From Maylandia zebra (Eukaryota; Chordata; Actinopteri; Cichliformes; Cichlidae): DNA of 64,000 nucleotides. The notes under the pieces are model-generated. The model had not been told where the DNA came from and made no database searches. It was given only the letters and a program-made list of their open reading frames with translations. The stretch is taken from NCBI RefSeq assembly GCF_041146795.1, contig NC_135187.1:19502056-19566055 (forward strand), written 5' to 3'. Below are positions 1 to 18,635 of this stretch, one piece after another. The first letter of the stretch is position 1. The number at the start of each line of letters is the position of its first letter. A program made the position numbers and the translations under genes.

Positions 1-53
1 GCAGCTCACACATGTAATGCTTTGTTTCTAATTAATCTTTTCCTGTCATTCAG

Positions 54-850
54 AACCTGATGAGGTGCTCCTGGTCTACTGATGGCAGTAAGATAGCTGC
101 AGGCTCGGCCGACAGGTGAGAAGCAAATACACCGACTCATACTGTACATGAATATGAGCTCGCACACAAACACAAAGGGCTCAAGTCACACCAGCTGCTG
201 TACTCTGAGTGCACCATCGAATCTGTATTTCTGAAAGCAAACTCTGTCCCGTTGCATCCCGCAAAGGACATAATTAAGAAAAATGCAGTGACGAAAATGT
301 GATTTGTTACCAGTAAAAATAAGATTAGATTAGATGTTTATATTAACGAGCAGATGACCAGGTTTACCTAATGAAGTGGTGAGTGACTGTATGACATATA
401 CAGTTTTTAACATATGGCGATTTCAAATGTAAGCACCATTTTTTTTCTGCATCATGTTTTACAGGTTTGTGTATATTTGGGACACCACATCACGCAGGAT
501 CCTGTACAAACTGCCGGGTCACGCAGGCTCGGTCAACGAAGTGGTCTTCCACCCAGAGGAGCCTATAGGTGAGTGAACTAACTTCATCGGTTAAGATGTG
601 TTTCAGGCCTAAAATACACTTTTTTAATTAACACAAGAATTAATTAAGATAACTTGAAGGCACATTGGGATAGGTGGATGTCAGTATGCCAGAATTATGT
701 TAAGTTAGGCGCTTAGGTCGCTTTAAGCTTCCTTATGAAACATTAAACAAAAATCAAAGTCGAATCCTTTTTTTTTTTTCTCCTTTGTCTCTCTACACAG
801 TGCTGTCTGGTGCCAGTGATAAACGTCTGTACATGGGAGAAATTCAGTAG
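54..850 (+). CDS. SNRNP40: U5 small nuclear ribonucleoprotein 40 kDa protein, 3' end (last three exons)
   Basis: Three exons at 54-115, 465-568 and 801-850 (stop TAG 848-850) join in phase to give the last 71 residues. All are bounded by AG/GT. The peptide contains the end of one WD40 blade (CSWSTDGSKIAAGSADR) and the final blade (FVYIWDTTSRRILYKLPG, then HAGSVNEVVFHP), and ends DKRLYMGEIQ. The C-terminal ending matches what I know of vertebrate SNRNP40. The protein is a WD40 beta-propeller of the U5 snRNP and the U4/U6.U5 tri-snRNP in the nuclear spliceosome, where it acts as a scaffold near PRPF8 and SNRNP200. The 5' part of the gene lies left of the window; positions 1-53 are the end of an intron. 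It sits upstream of NKAIN1 in the same orientation, as in human. No damage is visible. Confidence 0.95.
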
Positions 851-853
851 GGG

Positions 854-854
<1 letters not shown>

Positions 855-948
<94 letters not shown>
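855..948 (+). repeat. (TG)47 microsatellite in SNRNP40 3' UTR
   Basis: An uninterrupted TG dinucleotide run of 94 bases starts four bases after the SNRNP40 stop codon and passes into CGCGTGCG. Length is expected to vary between individuals. In RNA it would be a (UG)n tract, the known binding sequence of TDP-43 and CELF-type proteins; any such role here is inference. Confidence 0.95.
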
Positions 949-952
<4 letters not shown>

Positions 953-1115
953 TGCGTTCTGCCTTGGACATGGATGGGTGGTGTTCGACAGTGGTCTAGG
1001 ACTCTGTAATTTCAGCCTGTTTCAAAAGAACCTCAGGATGCGTTTGAAGATTATTAGGCTCAGGCACAAGAACCTCCACAGCGACTTCTTTTTTTATTCT
1101 GATGTACTGCTTTAT

Positions 1116-1121
1116 AATAAA
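1116..1121 (+). terminator. SNRNP40: Polyadenylation signal AATAAA of SNRNP40
   Basis: Canonical AATAAA hexamer about 265 bases after the stop codon, followed after about 15 bases by an A-rich run and then T/GT-rich sequence, the usual arrangement of a vertebrate cleavage site. Confidence 0.7.
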
Positions 1122-1779
1122 CTTCAATATTCTGAAAAAAGAAAAAAAAAAGCTGTCAAATTATTTTCTGACTGAAATGCTTTGTTGTGTTTGTGGAGCC
1201 TTTACAAGTATTTCTAAACTGATTAACCAGAAAAATGATTGAATCTTCATTTAATTACCACTATAAACACAATCAGGTTAAACTTATACAATAAACAGGG
1301 AGTGAGCAATCGGGATCTAGAAAAGTTAGTGAATAACGTCTCTTGGGAAAACTTTCTTTAGTAGCAGTAAGCTTGATCAGATGCCTTCTTATTTAACTTA
1401 TGTAACCTGGGAACATGTTGACATTCCTCTAACAAAACTGTTGCAATTCCTGGAGATTTCTATTATTAGCACTGAGCAACCCTCTGCTAATCATGCCACA
1501 GCTCTCAGTGAGGGCCGTTCAGGTTCAGATCTGAAGTTCACATTCACTCATCATGGGCACAAATGATATGGTAATTCTGGGATTTTAAACTGTTCTTTTT
1601 TCCAGGGTGAAATAATAGTACAGCATTACTATTTTCTTTAATCCACACAGAGCCAAAAGTATGCATACTCCTCCACACATACTCACCCAAATCTTCTAAT
1701 AAGCTCTGCTAAAGGTTACGCAATGTCTTTTAATGTGGAAAGGCCAAATTCTATCAACTTGTTAGTGATCGTGCTTGAC

Positions 1780-2560
1780 TACAACTGGTAGTTTCTATTT
1801 GCCATTATAAAAAGGATTTGTGTGACATCACTCATTGGACTGACTAATATTCAGAACAACGGAAAAGTCCAAGGAAGTCAGTGAAGATGTAGGAAAGAGA
1901 ATTGTCGAGTTACACAGGTTGGAATGGTCTCTTGGAGCCATTTCTAAACAACTGCAGGTTCCAAGTTAATCAGTGAGTACAAGTAATTCTGATGTGTTAC
2001 CACTTTGTGAAGGTCTGGACAAGACCCAAACTGTCACCCTCAGTGACAGGAAGTTGGTTATGATGTTCAGGAATAACCCAGGAACCACAAAAACTCGAGC
2101 CTGCAAAGAACTGGAAACTGCCATCACATGGACTAATAACATGCTTACAAAGAAAAAAGCGGACAAACCAAATGCCATCTGGAGACAAGGTTGATGGGTC
2201 ATATGAGACAAAAATTAAGCTTTTTTGGACACAGTGACAGGACTCCCAGCAAATTCTTCAACTTCACCGCAAATCAACAGGGAGACAGTTTACACTTGGA
2301 AGTACCAACAGGAAAATGATCCCAAATACATCAAAACTGGTTTTCGGATGCATAAACTAATCCATGAAAATTTGTGAATTAATCTTAAAAGTTGGGTCCA
2401 ATCCATGAAACCAACCAACTAAATGAACTTTGCCAATTCTGCTAAAAATTTGGTCAAATATCCAACCAGAATTATGCACAAAGCCTATTGATGGATACCA
2501 AAAGGATCTCTCTGAAGAGGATTTTGTGGATGTGTTTATTGGCACTTACCATGTTTACAT
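1780..2560 (+). mobile_element. Degenerate Tc1/mariner transposon, transposase remnant
   Basis: Broken reading frames carry recognisable Tc1 transposase pieces in the right order. An N-terminal HTH-like stretch lies at about 1895-1965. A block reading TVTLSDRKLVMMFRNNPGTT then KTRACKELE lies at about 2030-2120. A QQENDPK motif, the decayed QQDNDPKH motif around the second catalytic Asp, is near 2305. A C-terminal LCTKPIDGYQK lies at about 2475-2505. Many frameshifts and stops mean it cannot encode a working enzyme. Its ends are not resolved, so the limits are approximate. Confidence 0.75.
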
Positions 2561-3039
2561 CAATCTGACTCCGCTGTCTTTACAGAGTGTTCTGTTTCAT
2601 ATTTTAATATCAATTCTGAACTTCTTAAATAAATATTCCCCTGACAAATATCATGCCTATTATTGTAATGAAAACAAGACTAAAACTAACCCCAAACTAA
2701 ACGTGAAGATTGCACTTTTAGCATAGAAACAGGTCTGAATTTCAGCTGTTTGTAGAGAGTTTTCTTACTGTGGACTGATGAACAGAAACATCTTTGGATG
2801 TTGGTTTTGTAGTCTCCAGCTTTGTTCGTCTCTGTAATGTTTTTTAGGGAACTTGCGATTTAACTTTGTGACTTTGCATGCATTTATCTTACAAGGATTT
2901 AAAGGGATTAATATCTGTTATCCTATCTTGTTAACTTGTCTTGTTCGGAGTATCTTTTGGAGAAATCATTACTGAGGTATAGATGCTGACTTACTCTTTC
3001 CAGCTTGGACTTACAGCTTGTAACTTAATGTGTTTAATA

Positions 3040-3110
3040 AAGACATCCATCCATTTTCTTAACAGCGTATTCAGGTTGCCAGTCTATCTCAGGGCTTCAT
3101 AAAGACATGA
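3040..3110. repeat. Fragment of a dispersed teleost repeat
   Basis: Contains CATCCATCCATTTTCTTAAC followed by GCCAGTCTATCTCAGGGC. This pairing recurs in degenerate form at 60568-60690 and 63469-63570 in this window, so it is a dispersed repeat. The family name is not certain. Confidence 0.55.
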
Positions 3111-3589
3111 AAAATGTGCTATTAGTTTGGTCCCGTTGTGACTGTCTATAATTTTACAAGACGTCAGAGCAGAAATCTCAGTAAAGGGTTCACAAATCAC
3201 TTATGCAGTGGTACAATGGTACAAGTTAAATGTGTGGTTTGGAGGTTTATGGTGCAGTTTTACAATCCACTCCAAGTTGTTTGGGATTCATTATGCGTGC
3301 AGTTCGAAAACACCATAAACTGGCTGCTAGCTCCCCACACAGCTTTGTTTTTTATGTTATCCTGTGCATTTTCTTATTGGCTGCAGTTTTCCTAATAAAG
3401 GTTTTACCATTCTTAAGAGAAAGTGTGCTTTACATATTTTATAAAGCCCTATTGTGTAACTGCGTGTGCATTTGTGTGTGTGTGTTTTTTCAAAGACCTG
3501 AAATGAACTCATTATTTCACAGACGAGTAAGACCAGTACTACTTGTAGACAGTGCATTTTTAGCTATTAATACCTCAGCATAATTCATT

Positions 3590-4075
3590 TAAAAGAATTT
3601 AATTTTCTAACTGTCTGTAGTGACTTCAATTCGGTCTCACTCGGGGTACTCCAAAGAATCTAAATAGAGTGCTCAATATTTAGCATGACCCCCTTTATTC
3701 TTCAGCACAGCCTGAACTCTCATAGGCAGCTTTCTTTCTTTAAGTAGTCTTTAAGAATAGTTCTCTGGGCTTGATGAACATTCAAGGCCCTTCTTTGGAT
3801 GTTGGCTGCTTTTTGTTCTGTTCTCTGTGAAGAAGATCCCACACTGCTTCAATGATGTTAGGATCTGGGCTCTGGGGAGACCAGTCCATGACTGATAGTG
3901 TCCCACTGTGTGACTCTTTCCAGATGGTATTTCATGATGGCCTCTTGACAGCCACCCATCCACTGATACCATTTCTGTTGAGGCTTTTGTGAACAGTGGA
4001 GCTGAATGACCAAATACATCTCTCAGGTCCTTGCTGGATTTTGTTTCCTATTTCTAAAGCACATGACCTTTAGAC
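3590..4075 (-). mobile_element. Degenerate Tc1/mariner remnant, reverse orientation
   Basis: The + strand text (GGGCTTGATGAACATTCAAG near 3768; GGGGAGACCAGTCCATGACT near 3876) is the reverse complement of a Tc1-like transposase segment that is very common in teleost genomes. No intact frame remains. Limits are approximate. Confidence 0.65.
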
Positions 4076-4589
4076 CTCTGTTCATCTTCTGGGACGGCCC
4101 TATGGCGGAGAAGATGATTTCCCTCCGAGGAGCTGTTGGTGAAGATCATGAAAAAAAAATATAAAAAATAAATAAAAAGAAAAAAATCTCTGTGACGCAA
4201 AACTCAAACTTCAGGCTGCTCTAAACACTCTGTGTCAGGCACTTTTTTCTAATCTTGGATCTCTATGACATCAACGAAAGATGACACCCTTATATGGTCA
4301 TCACAGACACAGCAACCCCACCCAACTGCTGCTAAAACCTTCTGCTTGAAGGAGGCAGCCAATCAGAAGAAAGTTGTCTCAAAGAGAGAGATTGGCTTGA
4401 AAAGCTTATTTCACAGAGCGGATGAAGTGAGGGGCTGCCCTAAGGCCCAACAGAAGTATGTGCTTCGTTCCTGATTTCTTAGGTTTTAGCTTACGTGTTT
4501 TAGATCATCAAGCCAATTTAACATTTGACAAACATAACCTGACTGAATAAAAAAATGCAGTTTTAAAAAAATGATTTAATTTATTAATG

Positions 4590-5592
4590 GAAAAAAGAAT
4601 TATCCAGATCTACCAGGCTCTATGTGAAAAACTAATTGCTCCCTATACCTAATAACTGGTTGTGCCACCCTTGGCAGTAAGAACTGCAATCTACCGTGTG
4701 TGATAACTAGCAATGAGTCTGTCACATTGCTGTGGAGGAATTTTGGCCCACTCTTCTTTGCAGATTTGCTTTAATTCAGTCACACTGGAGGATTTTTGAA
4801 CATGAAAAGCCTGTTTAAGATCATGCCAAAGCATTTCAATCTGATTTAAGTCCAGACTTTGACTCAGTCACTCCAAAACCTGAAGCACCAGACCGCTGTG
4901 TAAGTTTTACACCAGATGTAACAGGACTCACACTTTCCAAAAAGTTCAACTTTTGTCTTCAGAATATTTTCCCACAAGTCCTGGTGATCATCACGATGTT
5001 TTTGGCAGCTGTGAGACAAGCTGTCATGTTCTTTGTGGTTAGCAGCGGCTTTCTTCTTACTCTCCCATGGATACCATTTTTGCCCAGTCTTGTTGAATCA
5101 CAAACTCTGACCTTAAGTGACACAGCTGAGGCCTGCAGTTCAGATTTTATTCTGGGTTCTTTTGTAACCTCCTGGATGAGTCGTTGATGCGCTCTTGGAG
5201 TAACTTTGGCAGGTGGACCACTCCTGGGAAGATTCTGCAATGTTCCAGGTTCTCTCCATTTGTGGATAACGGCTCTTACTGTGGTTCACTGAAGTCCGAA
5301 AGTCTCAGAAACGGCTTTATAACCCTTTCAGGACTGATAGATGTCAGTTTGTTTCTCAGCTGTTCTTGAGTTCCTTTAGATTATGGCATGTTGTGTTGTT
5401 GTTGTTGTTGTTTTTTTGTTTGGTTTTTTATTTTTAGATCTTTTAGTCTACTTCACTTTGTCCGACAGGTTCTGTTTAAGTGAGTTCCTGATTCATCAGG
5501 TCTGGCAGTAATCAGCTGTGGTTAGTGGAACTGAACTGAACCACTTAAAAAGTGGTTACGACTGGGGGGCAAATACTTTTGTACCGCACTTA
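4590..5592 (-). mobile_element. Degenerate Tc1/mariner transposon with transposase DNA-binding region
   Basis: The minus-strand frame at 4959-5240 reads NLPRSGPPAKVTPRAHQRLI, then QEVTKEPRIKSELQAS, and later RLGKNGIHGRVRRKPLL. This is the paired HTH and linker of a Tc1-like transposase. The catalytic part is mostly lost: the text jumps near 4895 from the C-terminal region to the segment just after the DNA-binding domain, which implies an internal deletion. The outer ends hold GGGGGGCAAATACTTTTG (about 5565-5582), typical of the terminal repeat of this family. Inactive. Confidence 0.8.
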
Positions 5593-5879
5593 GAATTATA
5601 TTTGACTGCATATCTACTTCAGTAGAGCCCAAAGGAGTCTGTGCTTTAATTTATCAAAACAGGACAACTCAGAATTCTTTATTTGCAAAGATTTGACACA
5701 AAAGCATGGTGAATTACAAGTCCAAATGAAACATTTGTCTTGCTCATTGATTCCTGCGTGGCCCTTTGCAATAGCCGCCTCATCATCTGCCTCCTTCTCT
5801 GATATAGCTTGTGTGCAGCTCACTGTATTGTGCTGTCGCGCTGCTCGTGGTAAGTAGCTGAGATTAAACAAGGCTGTTA

Positions 5880-6950
5880 ATTGTGTTTATTTCCGCTCCG
5901 AATAACCACAAGCTGAGGAAAAGGGCAGCACCTCCGGGGGCCAGCCTCCCCTCTCTCCCTCTCCTCGGTCTGGATGGTGGTGCTGGAGGGAGGAGGCGAT
6001 TTTATTCCTCCTCCTCCACAAGTCTGAACCCCCTCACCCACCGCGGGCCCCCATTTCTTTTGTGATCCTTTCAAAAGCCTCGCGGGGCTGCTCGCTCGCG
6101 CTCACTCGCTGACTCCCTCGCGCACGCGGATCCGCAGAATCCATGCAGCTCCTCCTCGAGGGGTCGCGGTGACTGAGAGCCTCCACCCCCTCTCTCTCTC
6201 TCTCTCTCTCTCTCCCCCCGGCTGCTCCTGCCCCGGCACCGATTGTTGACAAAAGGCGCTGCGAGACGGAGCAAAGGAGCCCGGTATCGGTAAGAAAAAC
6301 CGCCCGCTAACTTGACTTCTTCCCCCGCGAGCAGCTCGAGGAGAAGACGATCCAGACGACGGAGGTTGGGAGAGGAGGAGGTGGGGAGGGGGGCGATACT
6401 CTTCCGCTCCTAGAAAACCGTGAGTCACAACGGGCTGCTTTGTGTCCGTAGTGTATGTAGCCAAACGTTAGCTGTAGTACCACCACTGCGGGGTCGGTCT
6501 CCTCCTCCTCACCGCCACCACCCCCGTGTGATCCGGTATCATATGATGCTCATTTCTGTCTGTAGCCCGGAGCGGATTATGACAGCTTTCCGTCTCTCTT
6601 TGTGTCTTTGTGTAGCCCCTCTTCGGAAGGTGTGGCCGAGGTGATTCTGTGGTGGTCAGACCGCAGCAGGCGTGAACTGGACCCTCTTCACCTCCTCCTC
6701 ACCTCTCTCCTTCCTGAAACCCTCCCGCGACTGTTATTTACAAAAAACAAAAAAAGCAGAGGCCAAGATGGGTCATCCACTGTGAGTGGAAGAGCCGGAC
6801 CAGCGCTGCTGGAGGAGGCGGCGGCCTTGGGCACGTCTATTCAGCCGGGAATGTTGTGAGCTGAGGCGACCAGGCAGTCTGGATCTGACCGGGGACCCAT
6901 CTTTTCCCCGGAGCCTCCGCGGCTCCAAGCCGCGTCCTGAGCCCTCCAAA
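5880..6950 (+). promoter_or_regulatory. NKAIN1: CpG-rich promoter and 5' UTR region of NKAIN1
   Basis: Sharp change from AT-rich intergenic sequence to a GC- and CpG-rich block that ends at the NKAIN1 start codon, as expected for a CpG-island promoter. It includes a (TC)12 tract at 6191-6214. I see no TATA box and cannot place the transcription start. A donor-like CGGTAAGAAAA near 6287-6297 leaves open a spliced 5' UTR. Confidence 0.6.
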
Positions 6951-14236
<7,286 letters not shown>

Positions 14237-14685
14237 CTGTTGGTAGCACCCCCTTCAGGCCAAACCCTGATGGTGTCACTGTGGATGGACTCACTCTGTC
14301 ACAGTTTACCTGAGAAATGGACTTAACCCCACCCAGACGGAGAGGCGTGTGAGTGTGTGTGACTGTGTGTGTGTGTGTCTGAGAAAGTGAAATATGGCCC
14401 TGAAAAGAATGTACAGAGCTCAGGGAAGAACCAGCATGCCGGGCGGCGTGACGAGAGGAAGGCGACGCGGGAGGAAGGCGAGGGGAGAAGAGATTCATAG
14501 AACAAGAGCTGGCCTCACCGAGGGGACAGTTCACTAAACTGCCAGCTCTCAACACTCCCACTGCTGTGTGTGTGTGTGTGTGTGTGTGATTGTGTAATTC
14601 CACAGGACTAGCTGGTGCTTTGCAGTTGCACCCTGGACTCTTACCACTTGGTGCCCCTGTGATTTCTTTTTGTTTTTGTTCTTGC

Positions 14686-14717
14686 TTTGTTTTGTTTTGT
14701 TTTGTTTTGTTTTGTTT
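14686..14717 (+). repeat. (TTTTG)n pentanucleotide repeat
   Basis: About six tandem TTTTG units inside the NKAIN1 3' UTR, followed by a G-rich stretch. Confidence 0.85.
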
Positions 14718-15124
14718 GGGGGGTGGGTGGGGTTGGGCTCATCGATGTGGGTGGGTGGGTTGGGGGGGGGGGTCACCTAATAAAAAAAGAGGCACGGCTC
14801 GTACCTGTTGTTGTTTTTAGAACGTGGTGATGTGTAGAGCAGTCGATTACGATTCCCGCTCCCAAAGCCATCTCCCCCTTCCTCCTTCCCTGCTTTCACC
14901 TTCCAGCCGAAGCCACTGCTGAGGTCCCAGGACGCATAGAAAGGCGTGAATTCCTTAAAAGATAAGGCAGGTGATATTTCACTTGTTTATTATTACGGTA
15001 AATACAAGGCAAAACATGAAAAGACCAAAAAACATCCATCTTTCAGTAGCTTCCCTGTAGCGCCCAGCACTGATTTGTTTTACTGTACTTTCCTACAACA
15101 GCTGCACGCTGTAGTTTCTTTAGC

Positions 15125-15130
15125 AATAAA
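15125..15130 (+). terminator. NKAIN1: Possible early polyadenylation signal of NKAIN1
   Basis: AATAAA about 890 bases after the stop codon; use is not proven. Confidence 0.4.
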
Positions 15131-15948
15131 GAGCACGTTTGTGGAAACTATTTTTATGTCCAGGTAGTATTTACAGTGAGGGAGAGGTGCGTGTTTAAAA
15201 TAAACTACAGTGCCCAGCTTTGTTGTGACAAAGGGGTGCAATTTGGTGCAACGGCGTGGCTGACTGATGGGGTTTTCAATAGTTTTGTACAAGAGGGCTT
15301 TCACAACATGGAAAATATTTATCAAAAGGCTGATTTCGTTGCTGTTTTTGTTTTACCATGGAATATCACCAGCCTTGTCTTTTTTAAATTATAGGTTTGG
15401 CTTGCTTCTGAAATCAAGTAAAAGTGATTGTCAGGAAAATCTATTCAACATATTGTAACATGTAACACTGTTGATCAGCAGATGGCTTTGGGATCAGGCA
15501 TTAGTGTGTCTATGGGGTGGTAACGGGGGGGACACTGTGCATGTAAATAACCAGCCAATGATTGTTATTGTTGGTTCCATTTAGGGAAAGAAAAAACAAA
15601 CAAAAAGGGGTGGGGGCAGGTGGGTGGGACTCGGTGGGAGGAGAGGGTTACACGTCCAGACTTGTTTTCTTAGTACCCGTTTCCCTCGTCCTCTCGTTTT
15701 GCTTACATCCTCACGCTGCCTTCTTTTAAGCCCATCTGCAGCTAATATTCCCCACCATCGTCATCTCACGAGCTACGTCCACTCCTGCAGCTCATTCGCT
15801 GATTTCCAGAGCATGGCGACTGAGGAGGAAAATGTACCATACACAGTAATGAGTAGTTTTTGTAGATGTAACTGGAGAAAGGAAAAGGGAAGGAGGGAGA
15901 CAGGTATGAGGTGAAAACCTTCTCGGGTGTTAAGGAGAAGTTTGAAAT

Positions 15949-15954
15949 AATAAA
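15949..15954 (+). terminator. NKAIN1: Likely distal polyadenylation signal of NKAIN1
   Basis: AATAAA followed within 60 bases by a TG-rich downstream element (CTCTGCGTGTGTGCTTGTG), a typical vertebrate 3' end. Confidence 0.55.
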
Positions 15955-15975
15955 ACTACACTTTCTACATGAAAT

Positions 15976-17829
15976 GTGGCTCTTGTTGTCTCTGCGTGTG
16001 TGCTTGTGTGTGTGTGTGCAGACTCATTTGTCTCACCCAGGAGGGTTTAATAAATTGAGTGCTTTCCATCCTTTGATTACATTGTAATAATATTGGGATT
16101 ATAAGGCACTGAATTGTTTGGCGGATTAGTCAGGAGCGTTATCCAAATGATGCACCCAACTGGGCTGATGTTCTGCAGCGAGGATTTGACTGTCAAAACA
16201 TTGTCTCAAAGTGACATTATAATAGTAACGGTACATGTGAGTTGACTTATTTTATGCCTGCGCTGCTGAACTGGGATCCATTAATGAAGCTGATGTGTGA
16301 ATTTCAAAATAAAATCACTTTAATTTCATTTTTTTAAAACATGAACTCTAAACAGACAGTTAAATTTGAAAATACAGTCACCGTAAATTTTCATTACTTA
16401 TATACTTTTTAAACCTCTAAAAATGTGTATTACTCACCTTTAATGTATTAGAATTTTTTTACTTCATACTTTATTAGGTACACATGTTCAAAAGTTTGTT
16501 ATCTAGTCACATGTCTGGACAACAGAAGACTGGAAAAATATGGTTATCTAGTCACCCAATCACATGGCAGCAACCCAGTGAATTTAAGCATGTAGATAGA
16601 GTAAAGATTAAGTGGTGATATTTAAACGAATGGGGAAGAAAGATAACTTTAGTGACTTTGAACGAGGTATGGTTGTTGAAGTATTTCAGAAACTGTTGAT
16701 CCACTCCACCACCACCTCCACGGTTTAGAGAGAATGGTCTGGAAAAGAGTAAATCCACAGTGAGCCGCAGTTCTCTGGGTGAAAATGCCCTGTTGATGTC
16801 AACTGTCAGAGGAGAATGGCCAGAGTGCTACAGAAACTCAAATAAATAGTCGTTACAACAGGTATGCAGAAGAGCATCTCTGAAGCAGATGGGCTGCAGA
16901 AGCAGAAGACCACACCAGGTCCTGTCAGCTAAGAACAGGAAACTGAATGTACAATTTGCATGAGTTCACCAGAACTGGACAATAGAAGACTAGAAAAATA
17001 TGGTCTGGTCTGATGACTCCATTTCTGCTGCAGCATTTGAATGGTAGGGGTAGGATTTGGTGTAAGCAACATGAAAGCATGGACCCATCCGTGCGTTGAC
17101 GGTTCAGGAAGATTTTTTGGCACACTTTGAGCCCCATAATACCGACTTTGTTCAAATGCCAGAGCCTATCTGAGTATTATTGCTGATCTTTATAATAACA
17201 GTGTATCCATCTTCTGATGGCATGTCCAAAACTCAAATCATTTCAAACATTTTTTGATCAAGACAATAAGTTAATTGTACTCAAATGACCTCCAGTGTCA
17301 CCAGATCTCAATCCAAAAGAGAACCTTTGGGATGTGGTAGAACAGGAGGTTCCCAGTACACAATGCTGTCACGTCAATATGGAGCAAAATTTCTGAGGAA
17401 CGTTTCCAGCAGCTGGTTGAATGTATACCAAGAAAAATTTAGAAAACTCTGTAGGCATAAAGGGGGTTCAACCTTGTGGTGGCTAAGTGTATCTAATAAA
17501 ATGGCTGTTTAGTGTATTTCAAGTAATTAAGTTGAATTTCAAAATAAAATAACAGCAATTTCATAGAAAGATTAGCAGCTGTGTCTGAAAGTGTGTATTA
17601 CTATATTGTGATTTAAGTATCATGATTACTTTTAGTATATTAAAAAAGAAGACAATACAGAACAACTTGACCATGTTCCTGAGTGGAACTCATATGATAG
17701 AGACTTAGAGGTATAATTTCAAACATTGTAAATGACAAAGAGGGGGGTAATCTTATTTTAACTTTGTGCGTCTAAAAATAACAAGTGGCGCTAATTATAT
17801 ACTTATGGCTATTTAATCCGGGATTACTG
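15976..17829. other. Intergenic region NKAIN1 to PUM1
   Basis: No gene supported. Contains a long Tc1/mariner copy (16468-17520). Sequence at 15990-16460 is unique-looking and AT-rich; 17521-17820 shows nothing clear. Confidence 0.7.
16468..17520 (+). mobile_element. Near full-length, degenerate Tc1/mariner transposon (family A, copy 1)
   Basis: Begins with TTTATTAGGTACACATGTTC and ends with GTGTATCTAATAAAATGGCT, inverted versions of the same terminus. The + strand carries the decayed transposase in order: a start-like GGGGAAGAAAGATAACTTTA near 16632, an HTH-linker region at 16750-16930, ACATGAAAGCATGGACCCAT near 17070, and CCAGATCTCAATCCAAAAGA near 17300. The last corresponds to the PDLNPIE segment next to the final catalytic acidic residue. 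Frames are broken throughout, so it is inactive. Copies 2 and 3 of the family are at 43575-44140 and 56507-57115. Confidence 0.85.
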
Positions 17830-17907
17830 GGCCGGAGGAGTCCTACAAATGCCCCATATGATCCCCAATACATTTTCTATAAGGGTAGCCATTATCTACT
17901 GTACCCA

Positions 17908-17915
17908 TGACGTCA
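17908..17915. promoter_or_regulatory. Consensus CRE (TGACGTCA)
   Basis: Perfect eight-base CREB/ATF palindrome in a CpG-rich block about 600 bases before the PUM1 first exon. Function is inferred from the motif only. Confidence 0.45.
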
Positions 17916-18479
17916 TCCGCGCGCGGGTGCGTGCGGACGGCGTTCTCTCCGGTCTGCAGTCACGGTGTCGCCACTGGCACATTTCCAAAGGACCACTGGG
18001 TTATTTTTGTAATGTGGGCCGCTCACTGCCCCCTTTTCACGCCGTCTGCCCACATTCCGGAGGTGTAACGGAGCGTCCGGGAGCCACGCACTGGCTGGCC
18101 TTGTGGCGCACCCCGTTACCGTGGAGACCCCGGCGCATTGTATAGCCCACAGTAAAGGAAGGCTGTAGCAGCGGAAGATAGCACCATAAATATATATTGA
18201 AAAATGTTTACATCTTTTTAAAATTTAAACACACATATAAAGTTTTTATTGTAACATTGCAATATAATTTAATTTAATTAGTGACGTATTCTATTTGAGA
18301 TACAAGATGAACAGAGAAGCTGCCGTCTGTTAAAGCATTTACTTTTTTCGCCTTTAGCTAACAGACAGGTGAATGAGGTGCAGGTAAAACAATAATAAAC
18401 ACGCCCCGCAGTGCAAGCAGACTACAAACATGCATAACAAAGGGACCGGTCCGGTGTGACCCTCCTTCCCTCCCCTCCC

Positions 18480-18635
18480 GGTTGGCGCAGTGAACCGTAC
18501 GCTCTCTCTCATCCCTTCCCGTCATGCAGCGCTCTTGCCTGCTCCTCCGTCGAGCCGCCATGTTGTCGGAGTGAAAGCCTGGGGTGTTAGAGAGAAACTG
18601 GGGCTGAAATCCGCGACCATCCACCCTCTCCGCCG
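18480..18635 (+). other. PUM1: PUM1 exon 1, non-coding (5' UTR)
   Basis: Ends at a strong donor (CGCCG|GTGAGT, exon end 18635) inside the CpG-rich block. The next exon, with the start codon, begins at 22373. The 5' limit is a guess. It contains GCCGCCATGTTG (18554-18565), the reverse complement of the YY1 consensus. It also contains an upstream ATG with a four-codon reading frame, 18560-18574 (Met-Leu-Ser-Glu-stop). Confidence 0.6.

Larger units (their letters stand above)
851..1150 (+). other. SNRNP40: SNRNP40 3' UTR
   Basis: Non-coding sequence after the SNRNP40 stop. It begins with a long TG repeat four bases after the stop codon and ends near an A-rich stretch at about 1135-1151, 15-30 bases after a canonical AATAAA. 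The 3' end is inferred from this signal. Confidence 0.7.
1151..5880. other. Intergenic region SNRNP40 to NKAIN1
   Basis: No gene is supported in these 4.7 kb. The interval is mostly decayed repeats: three Tc1/mariner remnants (listed separately) and a short piece of a common fish repeat at 3040-3110. The stretches 1151-1780 and 2570-3590 show nothing recognisable beyond AT-rich sequence. 4200-4530 resembles a dispersed repeat but I could not name it. Confidence 0.7.
14237..15975 (+). other. NKAIN1: NKAIN1 3' UTR
   Basis: Non-coding sequence from the NKAIN1 stop to a likely cleavage site about 20 bases after AATAAA at 15949. Holds short TG repeats (14347-14378, 14564-14588), a (TTTTG)n tract and an earlier AATAAA at 15125-15130 that could give a shorter form. 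The length of about 1.7 kb is inferred from the signals. Confidence 0.6.
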
